A stretch of DNA of 64,000 bases from Tigriopus japonicus (GCA_010645155.1 CM021313.1:4386602-4450601); one strand, 5' to 3'; positions 24,181 to 36,934 are shown, numbered from the stretch's first letter. Numbers and translations: made by a program. Notes: generated from the letters alone by a model not told the origin.

Positions 24181-27100
24181 TCACTTCTTCTCTGCTGCCT
24201 CACGAGCGGCCTTCATGACCTTTTCTAAGGTCAAAGCCTTGGACAAATCGCCGCTCACTTTAATTTGACCCATCATGAAAGCCGAGGCTGGAGAGAGCTC
24301 CCCTAGAAAGACAAAAAAAACGGATATTCACTATATGCTTCAAACTATTTCAAACGGTAAAAGCCTTACTGTTGAAGATTTTGAGAAAGTTTTCCACATT
24401 CATATTGATGGTAACATCGGCCTTATCTGCAGGATCCCCTTTTCCCACAGATCCTTCACCATTCTTGAAGTCCACAAAATACTTGCCTTCGCCTAAAAGG
24501 AAAAATCAGAATGTGCTGATACATATTGCGTTAGTGCTTATCTTCTTCACTATCCTCATACTTTCGACATCGAAAAGATAGATAGCTCCGACTTTGCCGA
24601 CAATATCCTTGTTGGCCACCCTTTCAATGCGTTCGAAAACTTCGGAAACACTTGAATACAAGGCTGGAGGGGCATCTGATGAGAAATGGCGCCTTAAATG
24701 GAAAGAGAGAGGATGCTCATTCCACGAACTAATGAGGCAATCGCTAAAATTACCTTCCGCTCCACGAATGGAAGGATCGTTCGCCACGACTGGCCTTCAT
24801 GACGGCTTCCAAGGCCATAGCTTTTGTCAGATCTCCTGAAAGCTTCAGTTGTCCGGTCATAAAGGCTGTGGCAGGTTTAACTTCGCCTAAAACACAAACA
24901 CAATTGTTCAAGGAATAATACGTTTTTAGTGTCGATTTGTTTTCCAATTTGAACAAAAAAAAATGTAGGAATCCAAAAAATAATGGCCAAATATGAGAAA
25001 GCAGCATATTAATCTTACATGGTTTCAAGAATCATGGCCGAGAAAAAAAAAAGATTGAAGTTTTTTCTCCAATGGATGTCTTCACGATTATTATGAAGTA
25101 TGGGGGGAAAAGATAAGCTCGCACACCAAGGTTTTTCAGAAAATCATTGATTCTTATTAAAGGGCTTTGGCTGTTGGGGAAAAAGGGAAAAGGTAATCTC
25201 TCCTCACAAAAGCAACCAAGGAAAGAAATGGAAGAGCACAATGCACCACTTTCAAGAGGCGCCTGAAGCTTTAACACATCCAGGGGTTATTGACACACCG
25301 AAAGTATTTGCAGTCGAGTCCAAAATTAGAAAGGGGGATGAGACTTTTGCCAGTGCAATTTTCCCGGTAAACTCAGGAATGCGCGGCAAGTTCATGGCTC
25401 TTTTTCACGATGGGATGGGTCTCATTACTCAATGTGCAACCCTTCACCACTATTTTGTTTTGACCAAGGGGCACCAAATATTTACGCATTACAATTTTTG
25501 AGACAAAGCTCAATCAAATCATTCCATCATCTCTTGTCAATTAGGGAAAAGTTTAGAAGAAGCAACCATGGTTTTGTTGTGGGTTCATCAATAAACCCTG
25601 ATACAACAACAAACCATGAGATACAAAAAAAGTGTTCAGCAAGACTAACTGGTGTTCTTATTCTAATCTACAATCACCATTTTTGGGGTTAATTTGATCT
25701 GGTGCTTCATGAGCAATTACATCTCTTAAAAAAAATACACAGGATTGGGAAGATACTTTGTCGTTTTAGTTTTCCTTAAGGGATAAATATGGTCTATTCT
25801 TAAACCAAACACAGGGGGAAAGTCTGCTCTTACGGTTGAAAAGCCTTAGAATGTTGGCATCATTAATGTCAATGGTGACATCAGGCGTCGCAGGGGCATC
25901 CCCCTCAATCACGGTTCCTTCGCCGTTTTTTAAATCCACAAAGTACTTTCCAGATTCCTCGATATTGAACAAATAAGTGGCGTCGACCTTTTTGACAATG
26001 TCACTATTGGCCACCTCCTTGATGCGCTTAAAAACCTGTCGAAAAACGGGAATAAATAGGGTTACGGTAGGAAAGCATTTCAAAGCTTCTCTTTTACCTC
26101 GGGCACATTAGTGTATTTCACGTCGTTGCCATTCATATGACGAGATGTGGTGTGAAATCCCCGCATTTGGGACATGAGCTTGTCAAGCCGCATTGCTTTG
26201 CCCATGTCTCCCGATAACTTTAGTTGCCCAGTCATGAATGCACTGGCTGGTTTCAGTTTGCCGGCAAAAAGTTTGTGAAAATCGCCGTCCTTCAAGGTGA
26301 AACTCACGTCAGCCGGGCTTTTGGGCTCGCCGCTTCCCACAGATCCTGAGCCGTTCTTCAGGTCCACAAACCAGGTTCCAGCATCCGATCCTAGATGTCA
26401 CGGAATGCGATGAGTAACAGTCTTAACAAAGGGCAAATTGGAAATGGGACATGCACAAGTGCTCTCTGAATCCTCTGTTCCCTCATTACAACAGTATTAA
26501 CAAAGAAATCTGATCCCTAACCTTCGACATTGAAGGTGTAGACGGCCTGCGTTTTCTGCACAAGCTCTTCGCTAAGCTTCGTGGAGAGTTTGTCAAAGAC
26601 AGATTGAACAGAAGGCCCACTTCCACTCGAACTGTTCGACTTTGATGCTCCAAGATCCTTGCCTCCGGCAAATCGAGGATTACTCATGGTGGCCGTGGCA
26701 TCAAGAAACTCGTCCAAGAAGAAATCGGGCATAAGTTCATTGCCAGGAACTGCAGAATATTGTTCCAAGTCCTTGGCATTCATGCCCTCTTCAATGAGGA
26801 TTTGCTCATCGATGACGAAATTGCCCGTGAAGTTGCGAGCATCTCGGGTCAAGATCACGTACGCGGCATCCGACATAATATCGGGTAATCGGCATTGAGT
26901 GGCAATCTCCTTGCCACCTCCAAGCATCTCCATTGCAGCAGTAATAATGGCTGGAAGGGATTTTGAAAAAGATCACCCCCTTCACCCTCTTGCCATGGTA
27001 CTGTACCCAATGACAGCCTAGGTTTCAATAAGCTCAGGGTCAAAATGTGCTTAACCCAATGCTCGAAACCTAAGCGATTGGTAACAAGAAATTTACCAGT

Positions 27101-28616
27101 TTTGGGCCACAGGGCGTTGACCCCAATGCGGTCCTTCCGAAACTCCTCTGCCATTCCCAATACACACATGGACATGCCATATTTAGCCATGGTGTAAGCC
27201 ACGTGGTCCTTGAACCACCGTGGATTCATGTTCAAAGGGGGGGAAATGTTCAAGATATGCGGATTATTCTTGGAGGCTCTCAAGTAAGGCAAAGCCAACT
27301 TGGACCTAGAGTGAAATCAAAACCAATGTGCGTTTCAGACCTTCAAAACAAGATGCTCGATGACATGTACAAGAACTGGTGGCTCACACAAGGTAAGTTC
27401 CTCGGGTATTGATGGAGTGCATGAGATCGTATTTCTTCATGGGTGTAGCCTCAGTTCCCGTGAGACTAATGGCACTGGCATTGTTCACCACAATATCAAT
27501 GCCTCCAAAATGCTTGACAGCATTCTCTATGGACTCTTGAATGGAGCCCTCTTCGCGGACGTCCACAACGCAAGGCAAGGCGTGGCCACCGGCCTCTTCA
27601 ACTAAAAATGGGGTTAATGGTTGGGGGCACACAGAAAGCGAGAGTGTGGGCGTGTCCCAAAGCTACATAACACTTATAAATAAACTAGCAAGGTTCCTAC
27701 TCTCTTTGGCCGCCGTGAAAATGGTGCCCGGAAGTTTGGGATGGGGTTCGGCGGTTTTGGCGGCAACCACAATTTTGGCTCCATCTTTGGCAGCCTTCAG
27801 AGCGATGGACTTCCCAATTCCGCGGCTGGCACCCGTGATATAGAGGGTCTTCCCGGCTAATTTCCTACAAATTTTAAAGATGTGTAAATTTTGAACGGAT
27901 TATTGGCATGAATGACTAGTCTTTTCTCATAAGAATTTGTTCAAATTGGTGATTGATGACTTCCACACTTAACTCTGAAAGGTCAAAAGTTCCTATTTTG
28001 GGTCTAATGTCCAAAATCAAAGTCCATTTTATTCAGCAAAAAATTGACTGATTCATCAAACTTAATTTAAAATGTTGAGCGTTGATGTTTTCGAAAACAA
28101 AAGAAAACGAAAGTGCAAAATCTACATACAAGCATCTTTAGTTACAATTAAGTTAAGTTATCTTACAATAATGACAAATTTCTGCTAAAATCACATTTGT
28201 CATCATGGATATTTTAATCTCTTTTTTTAACCTTCTCTTTGTCTAAAAACAACAAGAAAAATGTGGAAGTTTATTCCCGGAAAATCTTGATCTCAAAATT
28301 ATCTTACAAGCTGACCTATATTTAGAGACGATTAAAATTCTGCTCTTTAATAACGACAAACAAACAAACGCAGATAAAGAAATGCCATTTTTTCCTGTAT
28401 TGAAGGTCAGAACTTCTCCCATTATCAAGAGCTCCCCAATGTTTGCTTCATTACGCGTTTTCTGTCTCAACCAACATTGCCCACAGCAATTTTTTGGCAA
28501 GAAAGCAAGTGCATAAAAATAGGAAATTACCTTCATTCTAAACATAACACAAGGCTTGCAATCTATTCAAAAATACTGACCATCAAAGAGATGCACACTT
28601 ACCCCGTGTTCAACAT
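24181..28616 (-). CDS. HSDL2: Hydroxysteroid dehydrogenase-like protein 2 with three SCP2 domains
   Basis: Eleven minus-strand exons: 28603-28616, 27701-27864, 27388-27601, 27097-27305, 26522-26950, 26098-26390, 25834-26035, 24754-24886, 24562-24692, 24370-24492 and 24181-24302. They sum to 2034 nt, a 677-residue protein. Residues 1 to about 290 are a short-chain dehydrogenase: TGASRGIG at 15-22, NNAS, HILNISPP, and the catalytic pair in YTMAK. A Ser/Gly-rich linker follows. Then come three SCP2 sterol/lipid-binding domains at roughly 311-420, 441-555 and 563-677, each with a WFVDLKNG or KYFVD(L/F)KNGEG strand and an AFM(T/M)GQ(L/I)K(L/V)SGD motif. Known HSDL2 proteins have one SCP2 domain and about 420 residues. 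HSDL2 is linked to peroxisomal or mitochondrial lipid metabolism. The C-terminus here is AAEKK, with no SKL-like peroxisomal signal. Divergent from PARG copy 1 by 2.2 kb. Confidence 0.93.
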
Positions 28617-30831
28617 GTTGGATTAGGTCAAAAAATGAAAAGAAGCTCAAGGTAAAATGGTACACTTCCTGAAGCCCTGCCTTGTGTAGAATGAATGTAT
28701 GCACAACTCCATCAACGAATAACGTACGGATCAGTGATGCTGAATCTGGAAGACAATATAATATAACGGATAATGAAAAATATGTCGTAGATTCCTAGTT
28801 GTATTCGGAAACCTTACTGGGTTAGTTAATATTAGAACAGTTTTAAAACGTCGAAAAATGTATGAAAATTAAAAGGGTTGAAAACTGCTTACAATTTTCT
28901 ACAGCTGAAAATTCGAAAAGATTAAACATTTGAAAAGTTTTCAAGAAACCTATTTTCCTTACATTTTAAGAGAAGAAAAAAAAGAAATGTTCCTATTTGT
29001 TCATTTCCTGTAGCGATTCTGAGTTTTTCTATTTTTTTGGCTGGTGGTCCAGTTCTTATTTTAGTAACAAAATTCTAATTTTACTTGTCACCTCCTTGAA
29101 AATAATAAAAAAGGCAAACGATTGCTTTTTAACCCAAAAACAAGCTTCTTTGCTACTAAACTTATTTTTTCCAATCTATATATCACCAACAATAAATGAT
29201 TATTTCATCATTTCATGCTATTTTCTTTGTTATTGCCACATTCAGAATGGGGCAGCAAAAATGTATGGTCAGGTACTTTCAGAGGGAAAGAAGGAAAATA
29301 TTTGTAACTTGTCTTTTTTATTATAGCCTCAAGACTTTATTTTTTGCAGCTTATCCGCCTCTCCCTCCGTTGCCATGACCTCGCCCGCGGCTTAACTTTG
29401 TTGCCCTATCCTCACCCAAAACGCAAAATTTCCTGATGAGGACTTTAAAGTATAATTGCTTTTTGAAAGTTACAAACGATTATTGCTTGTAGCAACTTAG
29501 TAGTGTGAGGAAAACATCAACACATTTAAGTTAAAACATCGTGACCATTCTAAACACAAGAACTTTTCTTAAACAACGCTTCTGAGCTGGCCATGTCAGC
29601 CCCCTAGCAATCTCCAGAGGTCCTTGGTTAGGTCCAATGAACTGACAAACTTCATAAATTATGGCAGCACTAAATGCTTAGCTGTCCTCTACGCACTTCT
29701 CGACCGGCCATCACAAATTCACCCAAGTTTACCAACCGTAGAACATAAATTGCCAGAAGTTTCCTTCTTGCTTGCCTCCACCAATTCAACAACAGGATTA
29801 AAATTTACTCTAATCTAACTCTAAATAAAATTAACTCTAAAGGGCTCAGTTCTTTTTCGTAAATGATACGTCTCGCATACAAAGTCGCAGGTTTGAATGA
29901 AATACACGCGAAATGGAAGACGTTGTCATGCCTTTAATATCCAGTAAATTACCTGTCCTAAAGAACGATACATCCTCTTTGATAGCGTTTCATTGCATAC
30001 TATTGCGAGGCAGATTCGTCAAAAGATTGGATTGTTTGCACATTGAAGTTTGTGCTACTATATTTTCTATAGAAGTAAACTTGTTATATTTGGTCAAATG
30101 TAACAAAATATGTTCAGATGATGCCAAACCAAAAAAGAGCATCATAAACATTCTGACTTAAACTAATGCAAAGGCATTTTGTCGTTTATCAAACTTGTTT
30201 TGCAATTTCAAATTAATTTCAATTTTTCCCAAAGTAAAACTTGATGTGCATGTTAGGTCAATTTGAACGTTAGATGTCGCCCTCCACTGACAGGTGTAAG
30301 TGATGGAAGAAATCCACAACTGGCCGAAGAAAGATTATTCGTACCCTAAAACAGTTATGATTTTTATTGACCCATTGTTCTTTTGTTCCTTTCATTGTTC
30401 GTGAATGATAGCTTCCGCACAACTACCCTAACAGTTTTGATCAAGTTTAACTCACCTTAATGGAAATATAAAACTTATGCAAGATAATCTCAATTCACTC
30501 AAAAAATGTGTTGAAAACATTGGATCAAATTAATACTTACAATACAATACCTTTACAATAGCAATCAATAAACATAACCCAGCTTAAGTGTAAACCTCAA
30601 AAAGTTAAAATCAAGCTATCAGACACCAAGCTTTGCTTTGTGTCAGCTGATGTGAGTGTGAGGTTTCGAACCCATCCCTTGATTCTTGCAAAACATTCTT
30701 CCCGCCATCCACCTCTAGGATCGCCATCTGTCTTCAAACATCCATTCAACAATCTCTTCACACAGCATTCATTAAGATCCTTGAACTATTAACATGTTGA
30801 TATTGACCTTGATCTGGGCAAAGTATTCACC
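28617..30831. other. Divergent intergenic region between HSDL2 and PARG copy 1
   Basis: 2.2 kb of AT-rich sequence upstream of both genes. Short frames only, with no recognisable repeat or RNA gene. It should contain both promoters. Confidence 0.5.
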
Positions 30832-33616
30832 ATGAAAAGAGCTATGGACAAATCAATCAACGCCATCAAAACCGTTATCAACCGAAGTCCAAAGATGAAG
30901 AGAGAGAAGGTTGCCATGGATGAAGCAGCCTTGGAGCCTTCTGCGTCGATTGGCAATGACGAAGAGTCCACTGAACCAGAATCGGGACCAGAATGCTCTG
31001 GAATAGCGGATGATATCAGTGATTCGGTCAGTACAACGCCCTCACAAACTATCAGTGAATTCCCAGAGGATGTCGATGATACATCCGAGGCGTCTAGAAG
31101 CCATGATTCAGAGGTAAATTGGAATATCTGAAAACCAACATGGTTTAAGGCCTGTAGAGGAAAATATTTTTTTTCTCAACTTTAAACCCAACATACTGCC
31201 AAGGTTGGGTATTGTCTGTCAGTCTTCATGGAGAGTGCCGTTGATAGTAATATACATTAACATAGCTTCTCTTGATGTAAGAATAATTCCAAAGTAAGAG
31301 TCATGGACAATATTCTTAATTCCTATTCGGGCCATACTTGACCTCGATTTTAGCCTTGAAATTTCAAATAGATGTGCAAATGTTAGTTAAAACGGCACTT
31401 CTCTTTGTTTATTCTATTATAGGTCGAAGATATTGAAGAGAGTTCCTGGAGAGGTTGTTCAATGCACGATTTGAACGCTAAATTGTCTATTTCGCCACCT
31501 CAAAGGGGATCAAAGTCACAAACCATCTTCGTAAAATGGCCCAAAACCGAAAGAGAGACGATTTTTGTCCCATTTCCGGCGAAATATCAAAGACTTGATG
31601 ATGGAAGGAATGAGGGTTTCGTGGACATGCCCTTTTCTGAGGAAAGTATGTTCCCCGTGCCCGCTAAATCTGAGACAACCGGTGGCGAGAGTTTGACGAA
31701 AATTTTAGAATCCAGGTATTGTACAACATTAAATAGTTGAAAAAAGGATGATCTGTCTCATTTTAGAAGAATCGGCCTCGATTTCGTTTTCGTTTCCGAT
31801 TCCGATCCCGCCGTTTTCGTCGTAGATGGAAACTTATTCAAGAAGCCTTGAAGAAACCGATGAAATCCTCCAATGATATCCAGGCACGTATTTTGGCGTA
31901 CAACAGAGCGAGACAAGTCAATTTCTCGGGTTTGCATCACTTCTTTGAAGAGGAATTGGATCCGGAGGAAGAGGAATACAAGACATTTTTTAAGCAAATT
32001 CTCCCCAATATGGCCAAATTGTGCCTGGAACTTCCCAAACTAGTCACTCAACCTATTCCCCTTCTGGGGAAAAAGTGGGACTACTCATTGACCTTCAGTC
32101 AAAGACAGATCGCGTCACTTCTGGCAAATGCCTTCTTTTGCACATTTCCCAAACGAATTTCCGCCAAAAGCAAGTATTCGAATTATCCGTCCATCAATTT
32201 TAACCGGTTATTCAGCGACTTGGATGACCAACACGGGATTCAGGGTGAGAAACTTAAGTGTCTTATCAACTATTTCCGCTTCATCAGTGACAAGAAACCT
32301 GAAGAAGAGACGCTGGTCACTTTCCATAGACATTTTATTCCCTATCATTCCCTGCCAAAATGGGAGGCTTCGAGGAAAAAGCTCACGAAATTGCATATTG
32401 ACGCCAAAGGCACTATTGAGGATGACGGCTTTGGCATGCTACAAGTGGACTTTGCTAATGCATTTGTGGGAGGAGGAGTATTGGGCCATGGATGTGTCCA
32501 AGAGGAGATTCGATTCTTGATCTCTCCGGAGCTGATTTTATCCCGCCTTTTCACGGAAAGGTTGAGTTTCAATGAGTGTCTAGTTGTGACGGGTTTTGAG
32601 AGGTTCTCCAAATACACGGGATACTCCAGTTCCTTCAAGTTCGCTGGGCCCTACAAGGATGAAACACCCATTCATGAGGGCTCGAAGCATCGGAAAACGC
32701 GATTGGTCGCCATTGACGCCCTTCCCCCAGGACATTCCTTAAGTCAGTATTCCCCAAAGAACGTAAAACGCGAATTGGACAAAGCATTTGTGGGATTTAA
32801 GAATTACGAGTAAGTCTTGCAGATTTACTTAGTTTATGTTTATGTATTACTTTTCAATTCACATACCCAGTAGCTAAGGTATCTATGGAATGCCTTTGTG
32901 CACTCCCTTGATTTTATGGGTTGTAATCTTTTATTTTTCTTTGCAGTCTCAATATCAAAGAACCCGTTGCCGTGGCTACTGGAAATTGGGGGTGTGGCGC
33001 TTTCGGTGGGGATCCCCAATTAAAAAGTCTAATCCAAATTCTGGCGGCTTCAGAGGCAAGAAGGGACGTGGCTTACTTCACCTTCTCAAATCGCAAACTT
33101 CGCGATCAAATCCACGAAATGCACGATTTACTACAAAGTCGCGAACTGACTGTGGGACAAATATATCAACTGATTTGCAAGTATCATCTCCAACGCACAA
33201 GGAAGTCCACTCTGTATGGGTTCATTCAAAAGCAACTCGAATATGATGCAGACACGGATGAAGAAGATAAGGAGGATGGTGCCAGTCCCAAAAGGAACTC
33301 TATCGATGAAAAAACCATAGATGAGGTGTCCACTGAAGATGAGGCAACCATGGCTGAATCTGAGAGTGAAGAGACTTCTGCGAAAGAACTTCAAACCAAT
33401 GCTTCTTCGGAGGAGTTATCTCTTACAAAAGAGATGATTGCAGAGCAAGACAATCCTGGACAAGAAATCTTGCCAAAGAGTGGAAAATCTGTGGATTCCT
33501 GCGTGATTGACGAACAAGACGAGTCTATGGACGTGGATGATGCCGAGTTACTGAAAATCTACGGGTCTGCAAATGCCTCGAAAACAAATATGAATGGGTC
33601 CGGAACGGATAAATAA
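30832..33616 (+). CDS. PARG: Poly(ADP-ribose) glycohydrolase, copy 1
   Basis: Four exons: 30832-31113, 31423-31715, 31826-32809 and 32947-33616 (stop), totalling 2229 nt and 742 residues with GT-AG introns. PARG cleaves the ribose-ribose bonds of poly(ADP-ribose), reversing PARP signalling. The N-terminal 94 residues are charged and Ser-rich with a basic start (KRAMDKSINAIKTVINRSPK) that could direct nuclear entry. The catalytic region includes VDFANAFVGGGVLGHGCVQE, with the Gly triplet at 407-409 and Q417-E418-E419, the PARG loop and tandem catalytic glutamates. It also has FTERLSFNECLVVTGFERFS and ATGNWGCGAFGGDPQLKSLI. The C-terminal 130 or so residues are acidic (SESEETSAKEL and similar) and look disordered. 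The start is the first in-frame Met of exon 1. A paralogue follows 7 kb downstream in the same orientation. Confidence 0.95.
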
Positions 33617-33843
33617 ATTTAAAGAGCATTATTATTACTGCGATAGTATTAAACGGTTGTTATCAGTCGCCAAAGAGGAACATGTTCTCTTAAGGGATAT
33701 ATTCGGGCCTGCGTTGAATCGGTTCTGAGATCGGATTCGAAAAAGCATGAATCTACTTTCGTAGGAATCGGCTCTTTCATAAAAAAAAATTATAAAGAAT
33801 TCATCCGGAAATGCAAGTTTGTAATTTAACTTTCTTCTCTAAT

Positions 33844-34177
33844 TAGTGATGGACCGAAAGGGCTCATAACCGAAACCGAAAGTTTCGGCTGAAAGAGGGC
33901 TTAACCGAAACCGAAAGCAGTGTTCACTGTTTACAAAATTGTTCAAATGCAAAATCCGCCTTAAAAATTAGAATGTGTTCGATGTTGGGTAGTCGCAAAT
34001 TTTGAAAAATCTTAAAACTTAAATTTCAGAGGTTTTTGGACCAATTTTTTTTCGATTTTGTTGTCAAACTCCATTTTATATAGTGCTTGTCTGCTTTCGG
34101 TTTCAGTAGGCATAACCGAAACCGAAACCGAAATTTCGGCCGTAATTTCGGCCGAAAGCGCTTTCGGTCCATCACTA
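33844..34177. mobile_element. hAT-type MITE of the TAGTGATGGACCGAAA family, copy 1
   Basis: Inverted ends TAGTGATGGACCGAAAG and (read inward) TAGTGATGGACCGAAAGCGC, with repeated ccgaaa/tttcgg motifs inside each arm. The flanks cttctcta and cttctctt are offset and only approximate a duplication. The core matches the 48007-48289 copy in the opposite orientation (tttgtcaaactccatt and its complement). Confidence 0.8.
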
Positions 34178-34226
34178 CTTCTCTTAAAATAACAAGGAAG
34201 TAAAAATTAAAAGAAGCTAGCTTTAT

Positions 34227-34460
34227 ATGAGCCCTATATTTCTAACAAATCTTCGTAAACAAACTTTTCAGTGTTGCCCAAATCTGNNNNNNNNNNNNNN
34301 NNNNNNNNNNNNNNNNNNNNNNNNNNNNNNNNNNNNNNNNNNNNNNNNNNNNNNNNNNNNNNNNNNNNNNNNNNNNNNNNNNNNNNNNNNNNNNNNNNNN
34401 NNNNNNNNNNNNNNNCTAAAAAGTTTGTTTACGAAGATTTGTTAGAAATATAGGGCTCAT
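34227..34460. repeat. Perfect 42-bp inverted repeat flanking an assembly gap
   Basis: Positions 34227-34268 (starting ATGAGCCCTATATTTCTAAC) are exactly complementary to 34419-34460. Between them are 18 known bases and the gap. This suggests a foldback element whose loop failed to assemble, or an assembly mirror artefact. Confidence 0.8.
34287..34415. other. Assembly gap (129 N)
   Basis: Run of N lying between the arms of the 42-bp inverted repeat. Confidence 0.95.
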
Positions 34461-35203
34461 TTTTACTTTACGGTAAACGTGACGTGGTTCAGATTTGTGT
34501 CCTAGTACTGCCAGGTGATTAGAAACAAATGTTTTGATGAAGCTATAATACCATTGCCAGATTTCTTTCACTTATCGGCTTTCAAATTTTAGAAAATCCC
34601 GTCCTGTGGTACCGTTTAAAAATCTTCTGTGTTAAAAAGCTATAGAAAATCCTGTTTATCGCGTTTTTTAATGATAAAGTCCCGTCGCAGGATCCCGTAA
34701 AAAATCTCTTTTGTTTGAATATTATAGAAGATCCCGTTTATCCCGTTTCTCGAACAAGAAAATCCCGTCCCAGGATCCCGGGAAAAATCCTTGGCCAACC
34801 CTGTTCGTCGACGTTAAAGGCACACAGTGTTTCTAATGGCTTTTTAGAGTCGAAATATCAAAACACACCTTGGCAATTTTTGGACCCACAATGCACCGGG
34901 GAATAACTTTACTGTATTATGTTAGTTTAGGTCCAGGGAAAAAATATATATTTAAATGAAAACCAATTAACTATTTTTGAAAACCTAATCATATCGAATT
35001 TATAGCTCACTTACATACCTAATGAATTGAAATTGATTGAAAATATGTTGGTCAGTTTCATATCTATGAGCTTATGACTAATTTATTTTTAACTCCAAAA
35101 AAGCGAACAAATGCTCCTGGGACATGAAGATGTTCCAAACAAAAAAGAAATTTTCTTACGATCGAATAAACTATAGTGCGATTTTCCATTTATTTCCTGT
35201 ACA

Positions 35204-35503
35204 TTTTTTTTTGCGGATTTTTTACTACCGCTACAAGGAATGCAATTCCCTGTAAATTGAAGGATTTCTCCAGACAGCTTCAATCCGACCCACAACAGGA
35301 TTCGAACCTACGCCGTCTGGGGAAGCACTTACATTCGGCTCTTACAAGAACGCATGAGTACGCGCGGCCACTCTGGCTCCCTTTAAAGGATTTCTCCCGA
35401 CAGCTTCAATCCGACCCCCAACAGGATTCGAACCTACGCCGTCTGGGGAAGCACTTACACTCGGCACTTTTAAGAACGCGCTAGAACGCGTGGCTACTCT
35501 GGC
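35204..35503 (-). mobile_element. Dimeric tRNA-derived SINE with a LINE-like 3' tail
   Basis: On the minus strand two tRNA-like units follow each other with a 126-bp period (about 35386-35503 and 35260-35385). Each has a pol III B box GGTTCGAATCC (35424-35434 and 35298-35308) and an upstream GCCAGAGTNGCC-type start with an A-box-like stretch. The long variable arm resembles tRNA-Leu or tRNA-Ser. The element then ends in TTTACAGGGAATTGCATTCC and TTGTAGCGGTAGTAAAAAAT, then CCGC and a short A run. The same tail ends the LINE fragments at 36787 and 48438. Confidence 0.75.
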
Positions 35504-36786
35504 TAGAGTATATTATTGACAAAAACACAATCCATTTATTTGATTTGTCTTTTTTAAGAGAAAAAACATGCTAGATTTAATGCCTTATTCAATGTAATTG
35601 GTCTTTGTACTATTAAGTTTTTTACACTATTTAATATGTACATTGAAAGTGAATTTCTTTCCAAGAAACGTGTTTTTACTCATACGAAATTATTTAATGT
35701 TCTCTGCCAAAGTTAGAGTAAAGTGTTTAAGTGTAGAGGCCCAGGCACACCAAATTTAATTGCGCAAACTCTGAGGCCTACCGAAAAGGTGCCATTGAGC
35801 CCAAAATCAAGCCATCACGTTGTTGTGGGCCCATGAGATGAGTACTGGGGAAAGCTCTCGGGCCTAAAGACGGTATATTGTAACACGGGCCCACAAACTT
35901 TGGACTTCCCCATTGCTCCTGGGCCAACTAAAATCAACATTGAGCCCACCAAAATCAACCTCGGCAATGAAAAAAAACAGGCAATCAGCCCTGCTGGTCT
36001 CGAAAATTTTTGCCAAGGGGGCCTTGAGTCAAAAAATGTTAAGAACTCCTATACTAGATTAAAAAATGGCAAGTTTTCCCCGAAAAAATCTAGCAACCCT
36101 GATCAGACTATTTCGTGACGTGAGACACCCTGATCATAGTGTCAAATAACTGAAGAGAACAGATTGTTTAGTTAAGAGTTACAATGTCCAATGGTGAAAT
36201 GTCAATTCAAATAGTCACTTCATGGCTTAACGATTTGATCGGAAGTATATTCAGGGTAAGTTGTTCTACCCAATCGTTGTGTATTTGCGATAGGCTTAGT
36301 ATTTAAAAGGTAGCACTTGAACCGGTAAAATTACTTCGCGTTGGAGTTCACATCCTGAGGAAAAAGCCTTCATGGTAACATGAATAGAGATAAGAAGAAA
36401 GTGCAGGTTAAGATATTGAACAAAAGCGTCAAAGGCAGGGGTGCAAAATCAACATCATAGGTGTGGGAGTTATTAAACTCTTGTCTATCATTCACATATT
36501 TATCTCTAGAGGCCACATGTAATTTTTCGTCTAGCAGATGTCCAGTGGAAGTTCTAAAGTTCAGAATTAAAATTAAACTTCTGGGTTTGCCGTTCAGAGG
36601 CGTTTTGAGGAACAAAGTTATTGAATTGTAGTATCAAAATTAGTTGTTTTGTAGAATAGTTAGCGCTAGGGACCCTAGTTATCTCCAAGGCGAGGATGTA
36701 AAGTTATTACATATAATATCATAAAGCACGGTTTTGGCTGTTTTTGCCAAAAAAAAAATTTGGGGGGAGGTTTTTTTTGGTGGGTT

Positions 36787-36934
36787 GCGGATTTTTTATT
36801 AACGCTGCAAGGAATGAGATTACCTGAAATGAAAGTTTATCATTAGATAAAAATATGAAATCAACAATTACACGAAATTTGGTCTACCAATGAGTTACAG
36901 TTGGCAGATCTATACAACCCTTGAATAGTGGGTT
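36787..36934 (-). mobile_element. LINE 3' fragment, diverged
   Basis: The minus strand contains the LINE segment LYRSAN (from ttgtatagatctgccaac) and aactcattggtagacca, then a 3' UTR ending attccttgcagcgttaataa and aaaatccgc. It is the same order as at 48438-48670 but more mutated and 5'-truncated. Confidence 0.7.

Noticed and set aside
30655..30690. B-box-like GGTTTCGAACC upstream of PARG copy 1
   Set aside because: It is largely a self-palindrome and lacks a tRNA-like A box on either strand.
35176..35484. 102-residue frame with a duplicated DFSRQLQSDPQQDSNLRRLG peptide
   Set aside because: The repeated peptide is the antisense reading of the two tRNA-like SINE units, not a protein.
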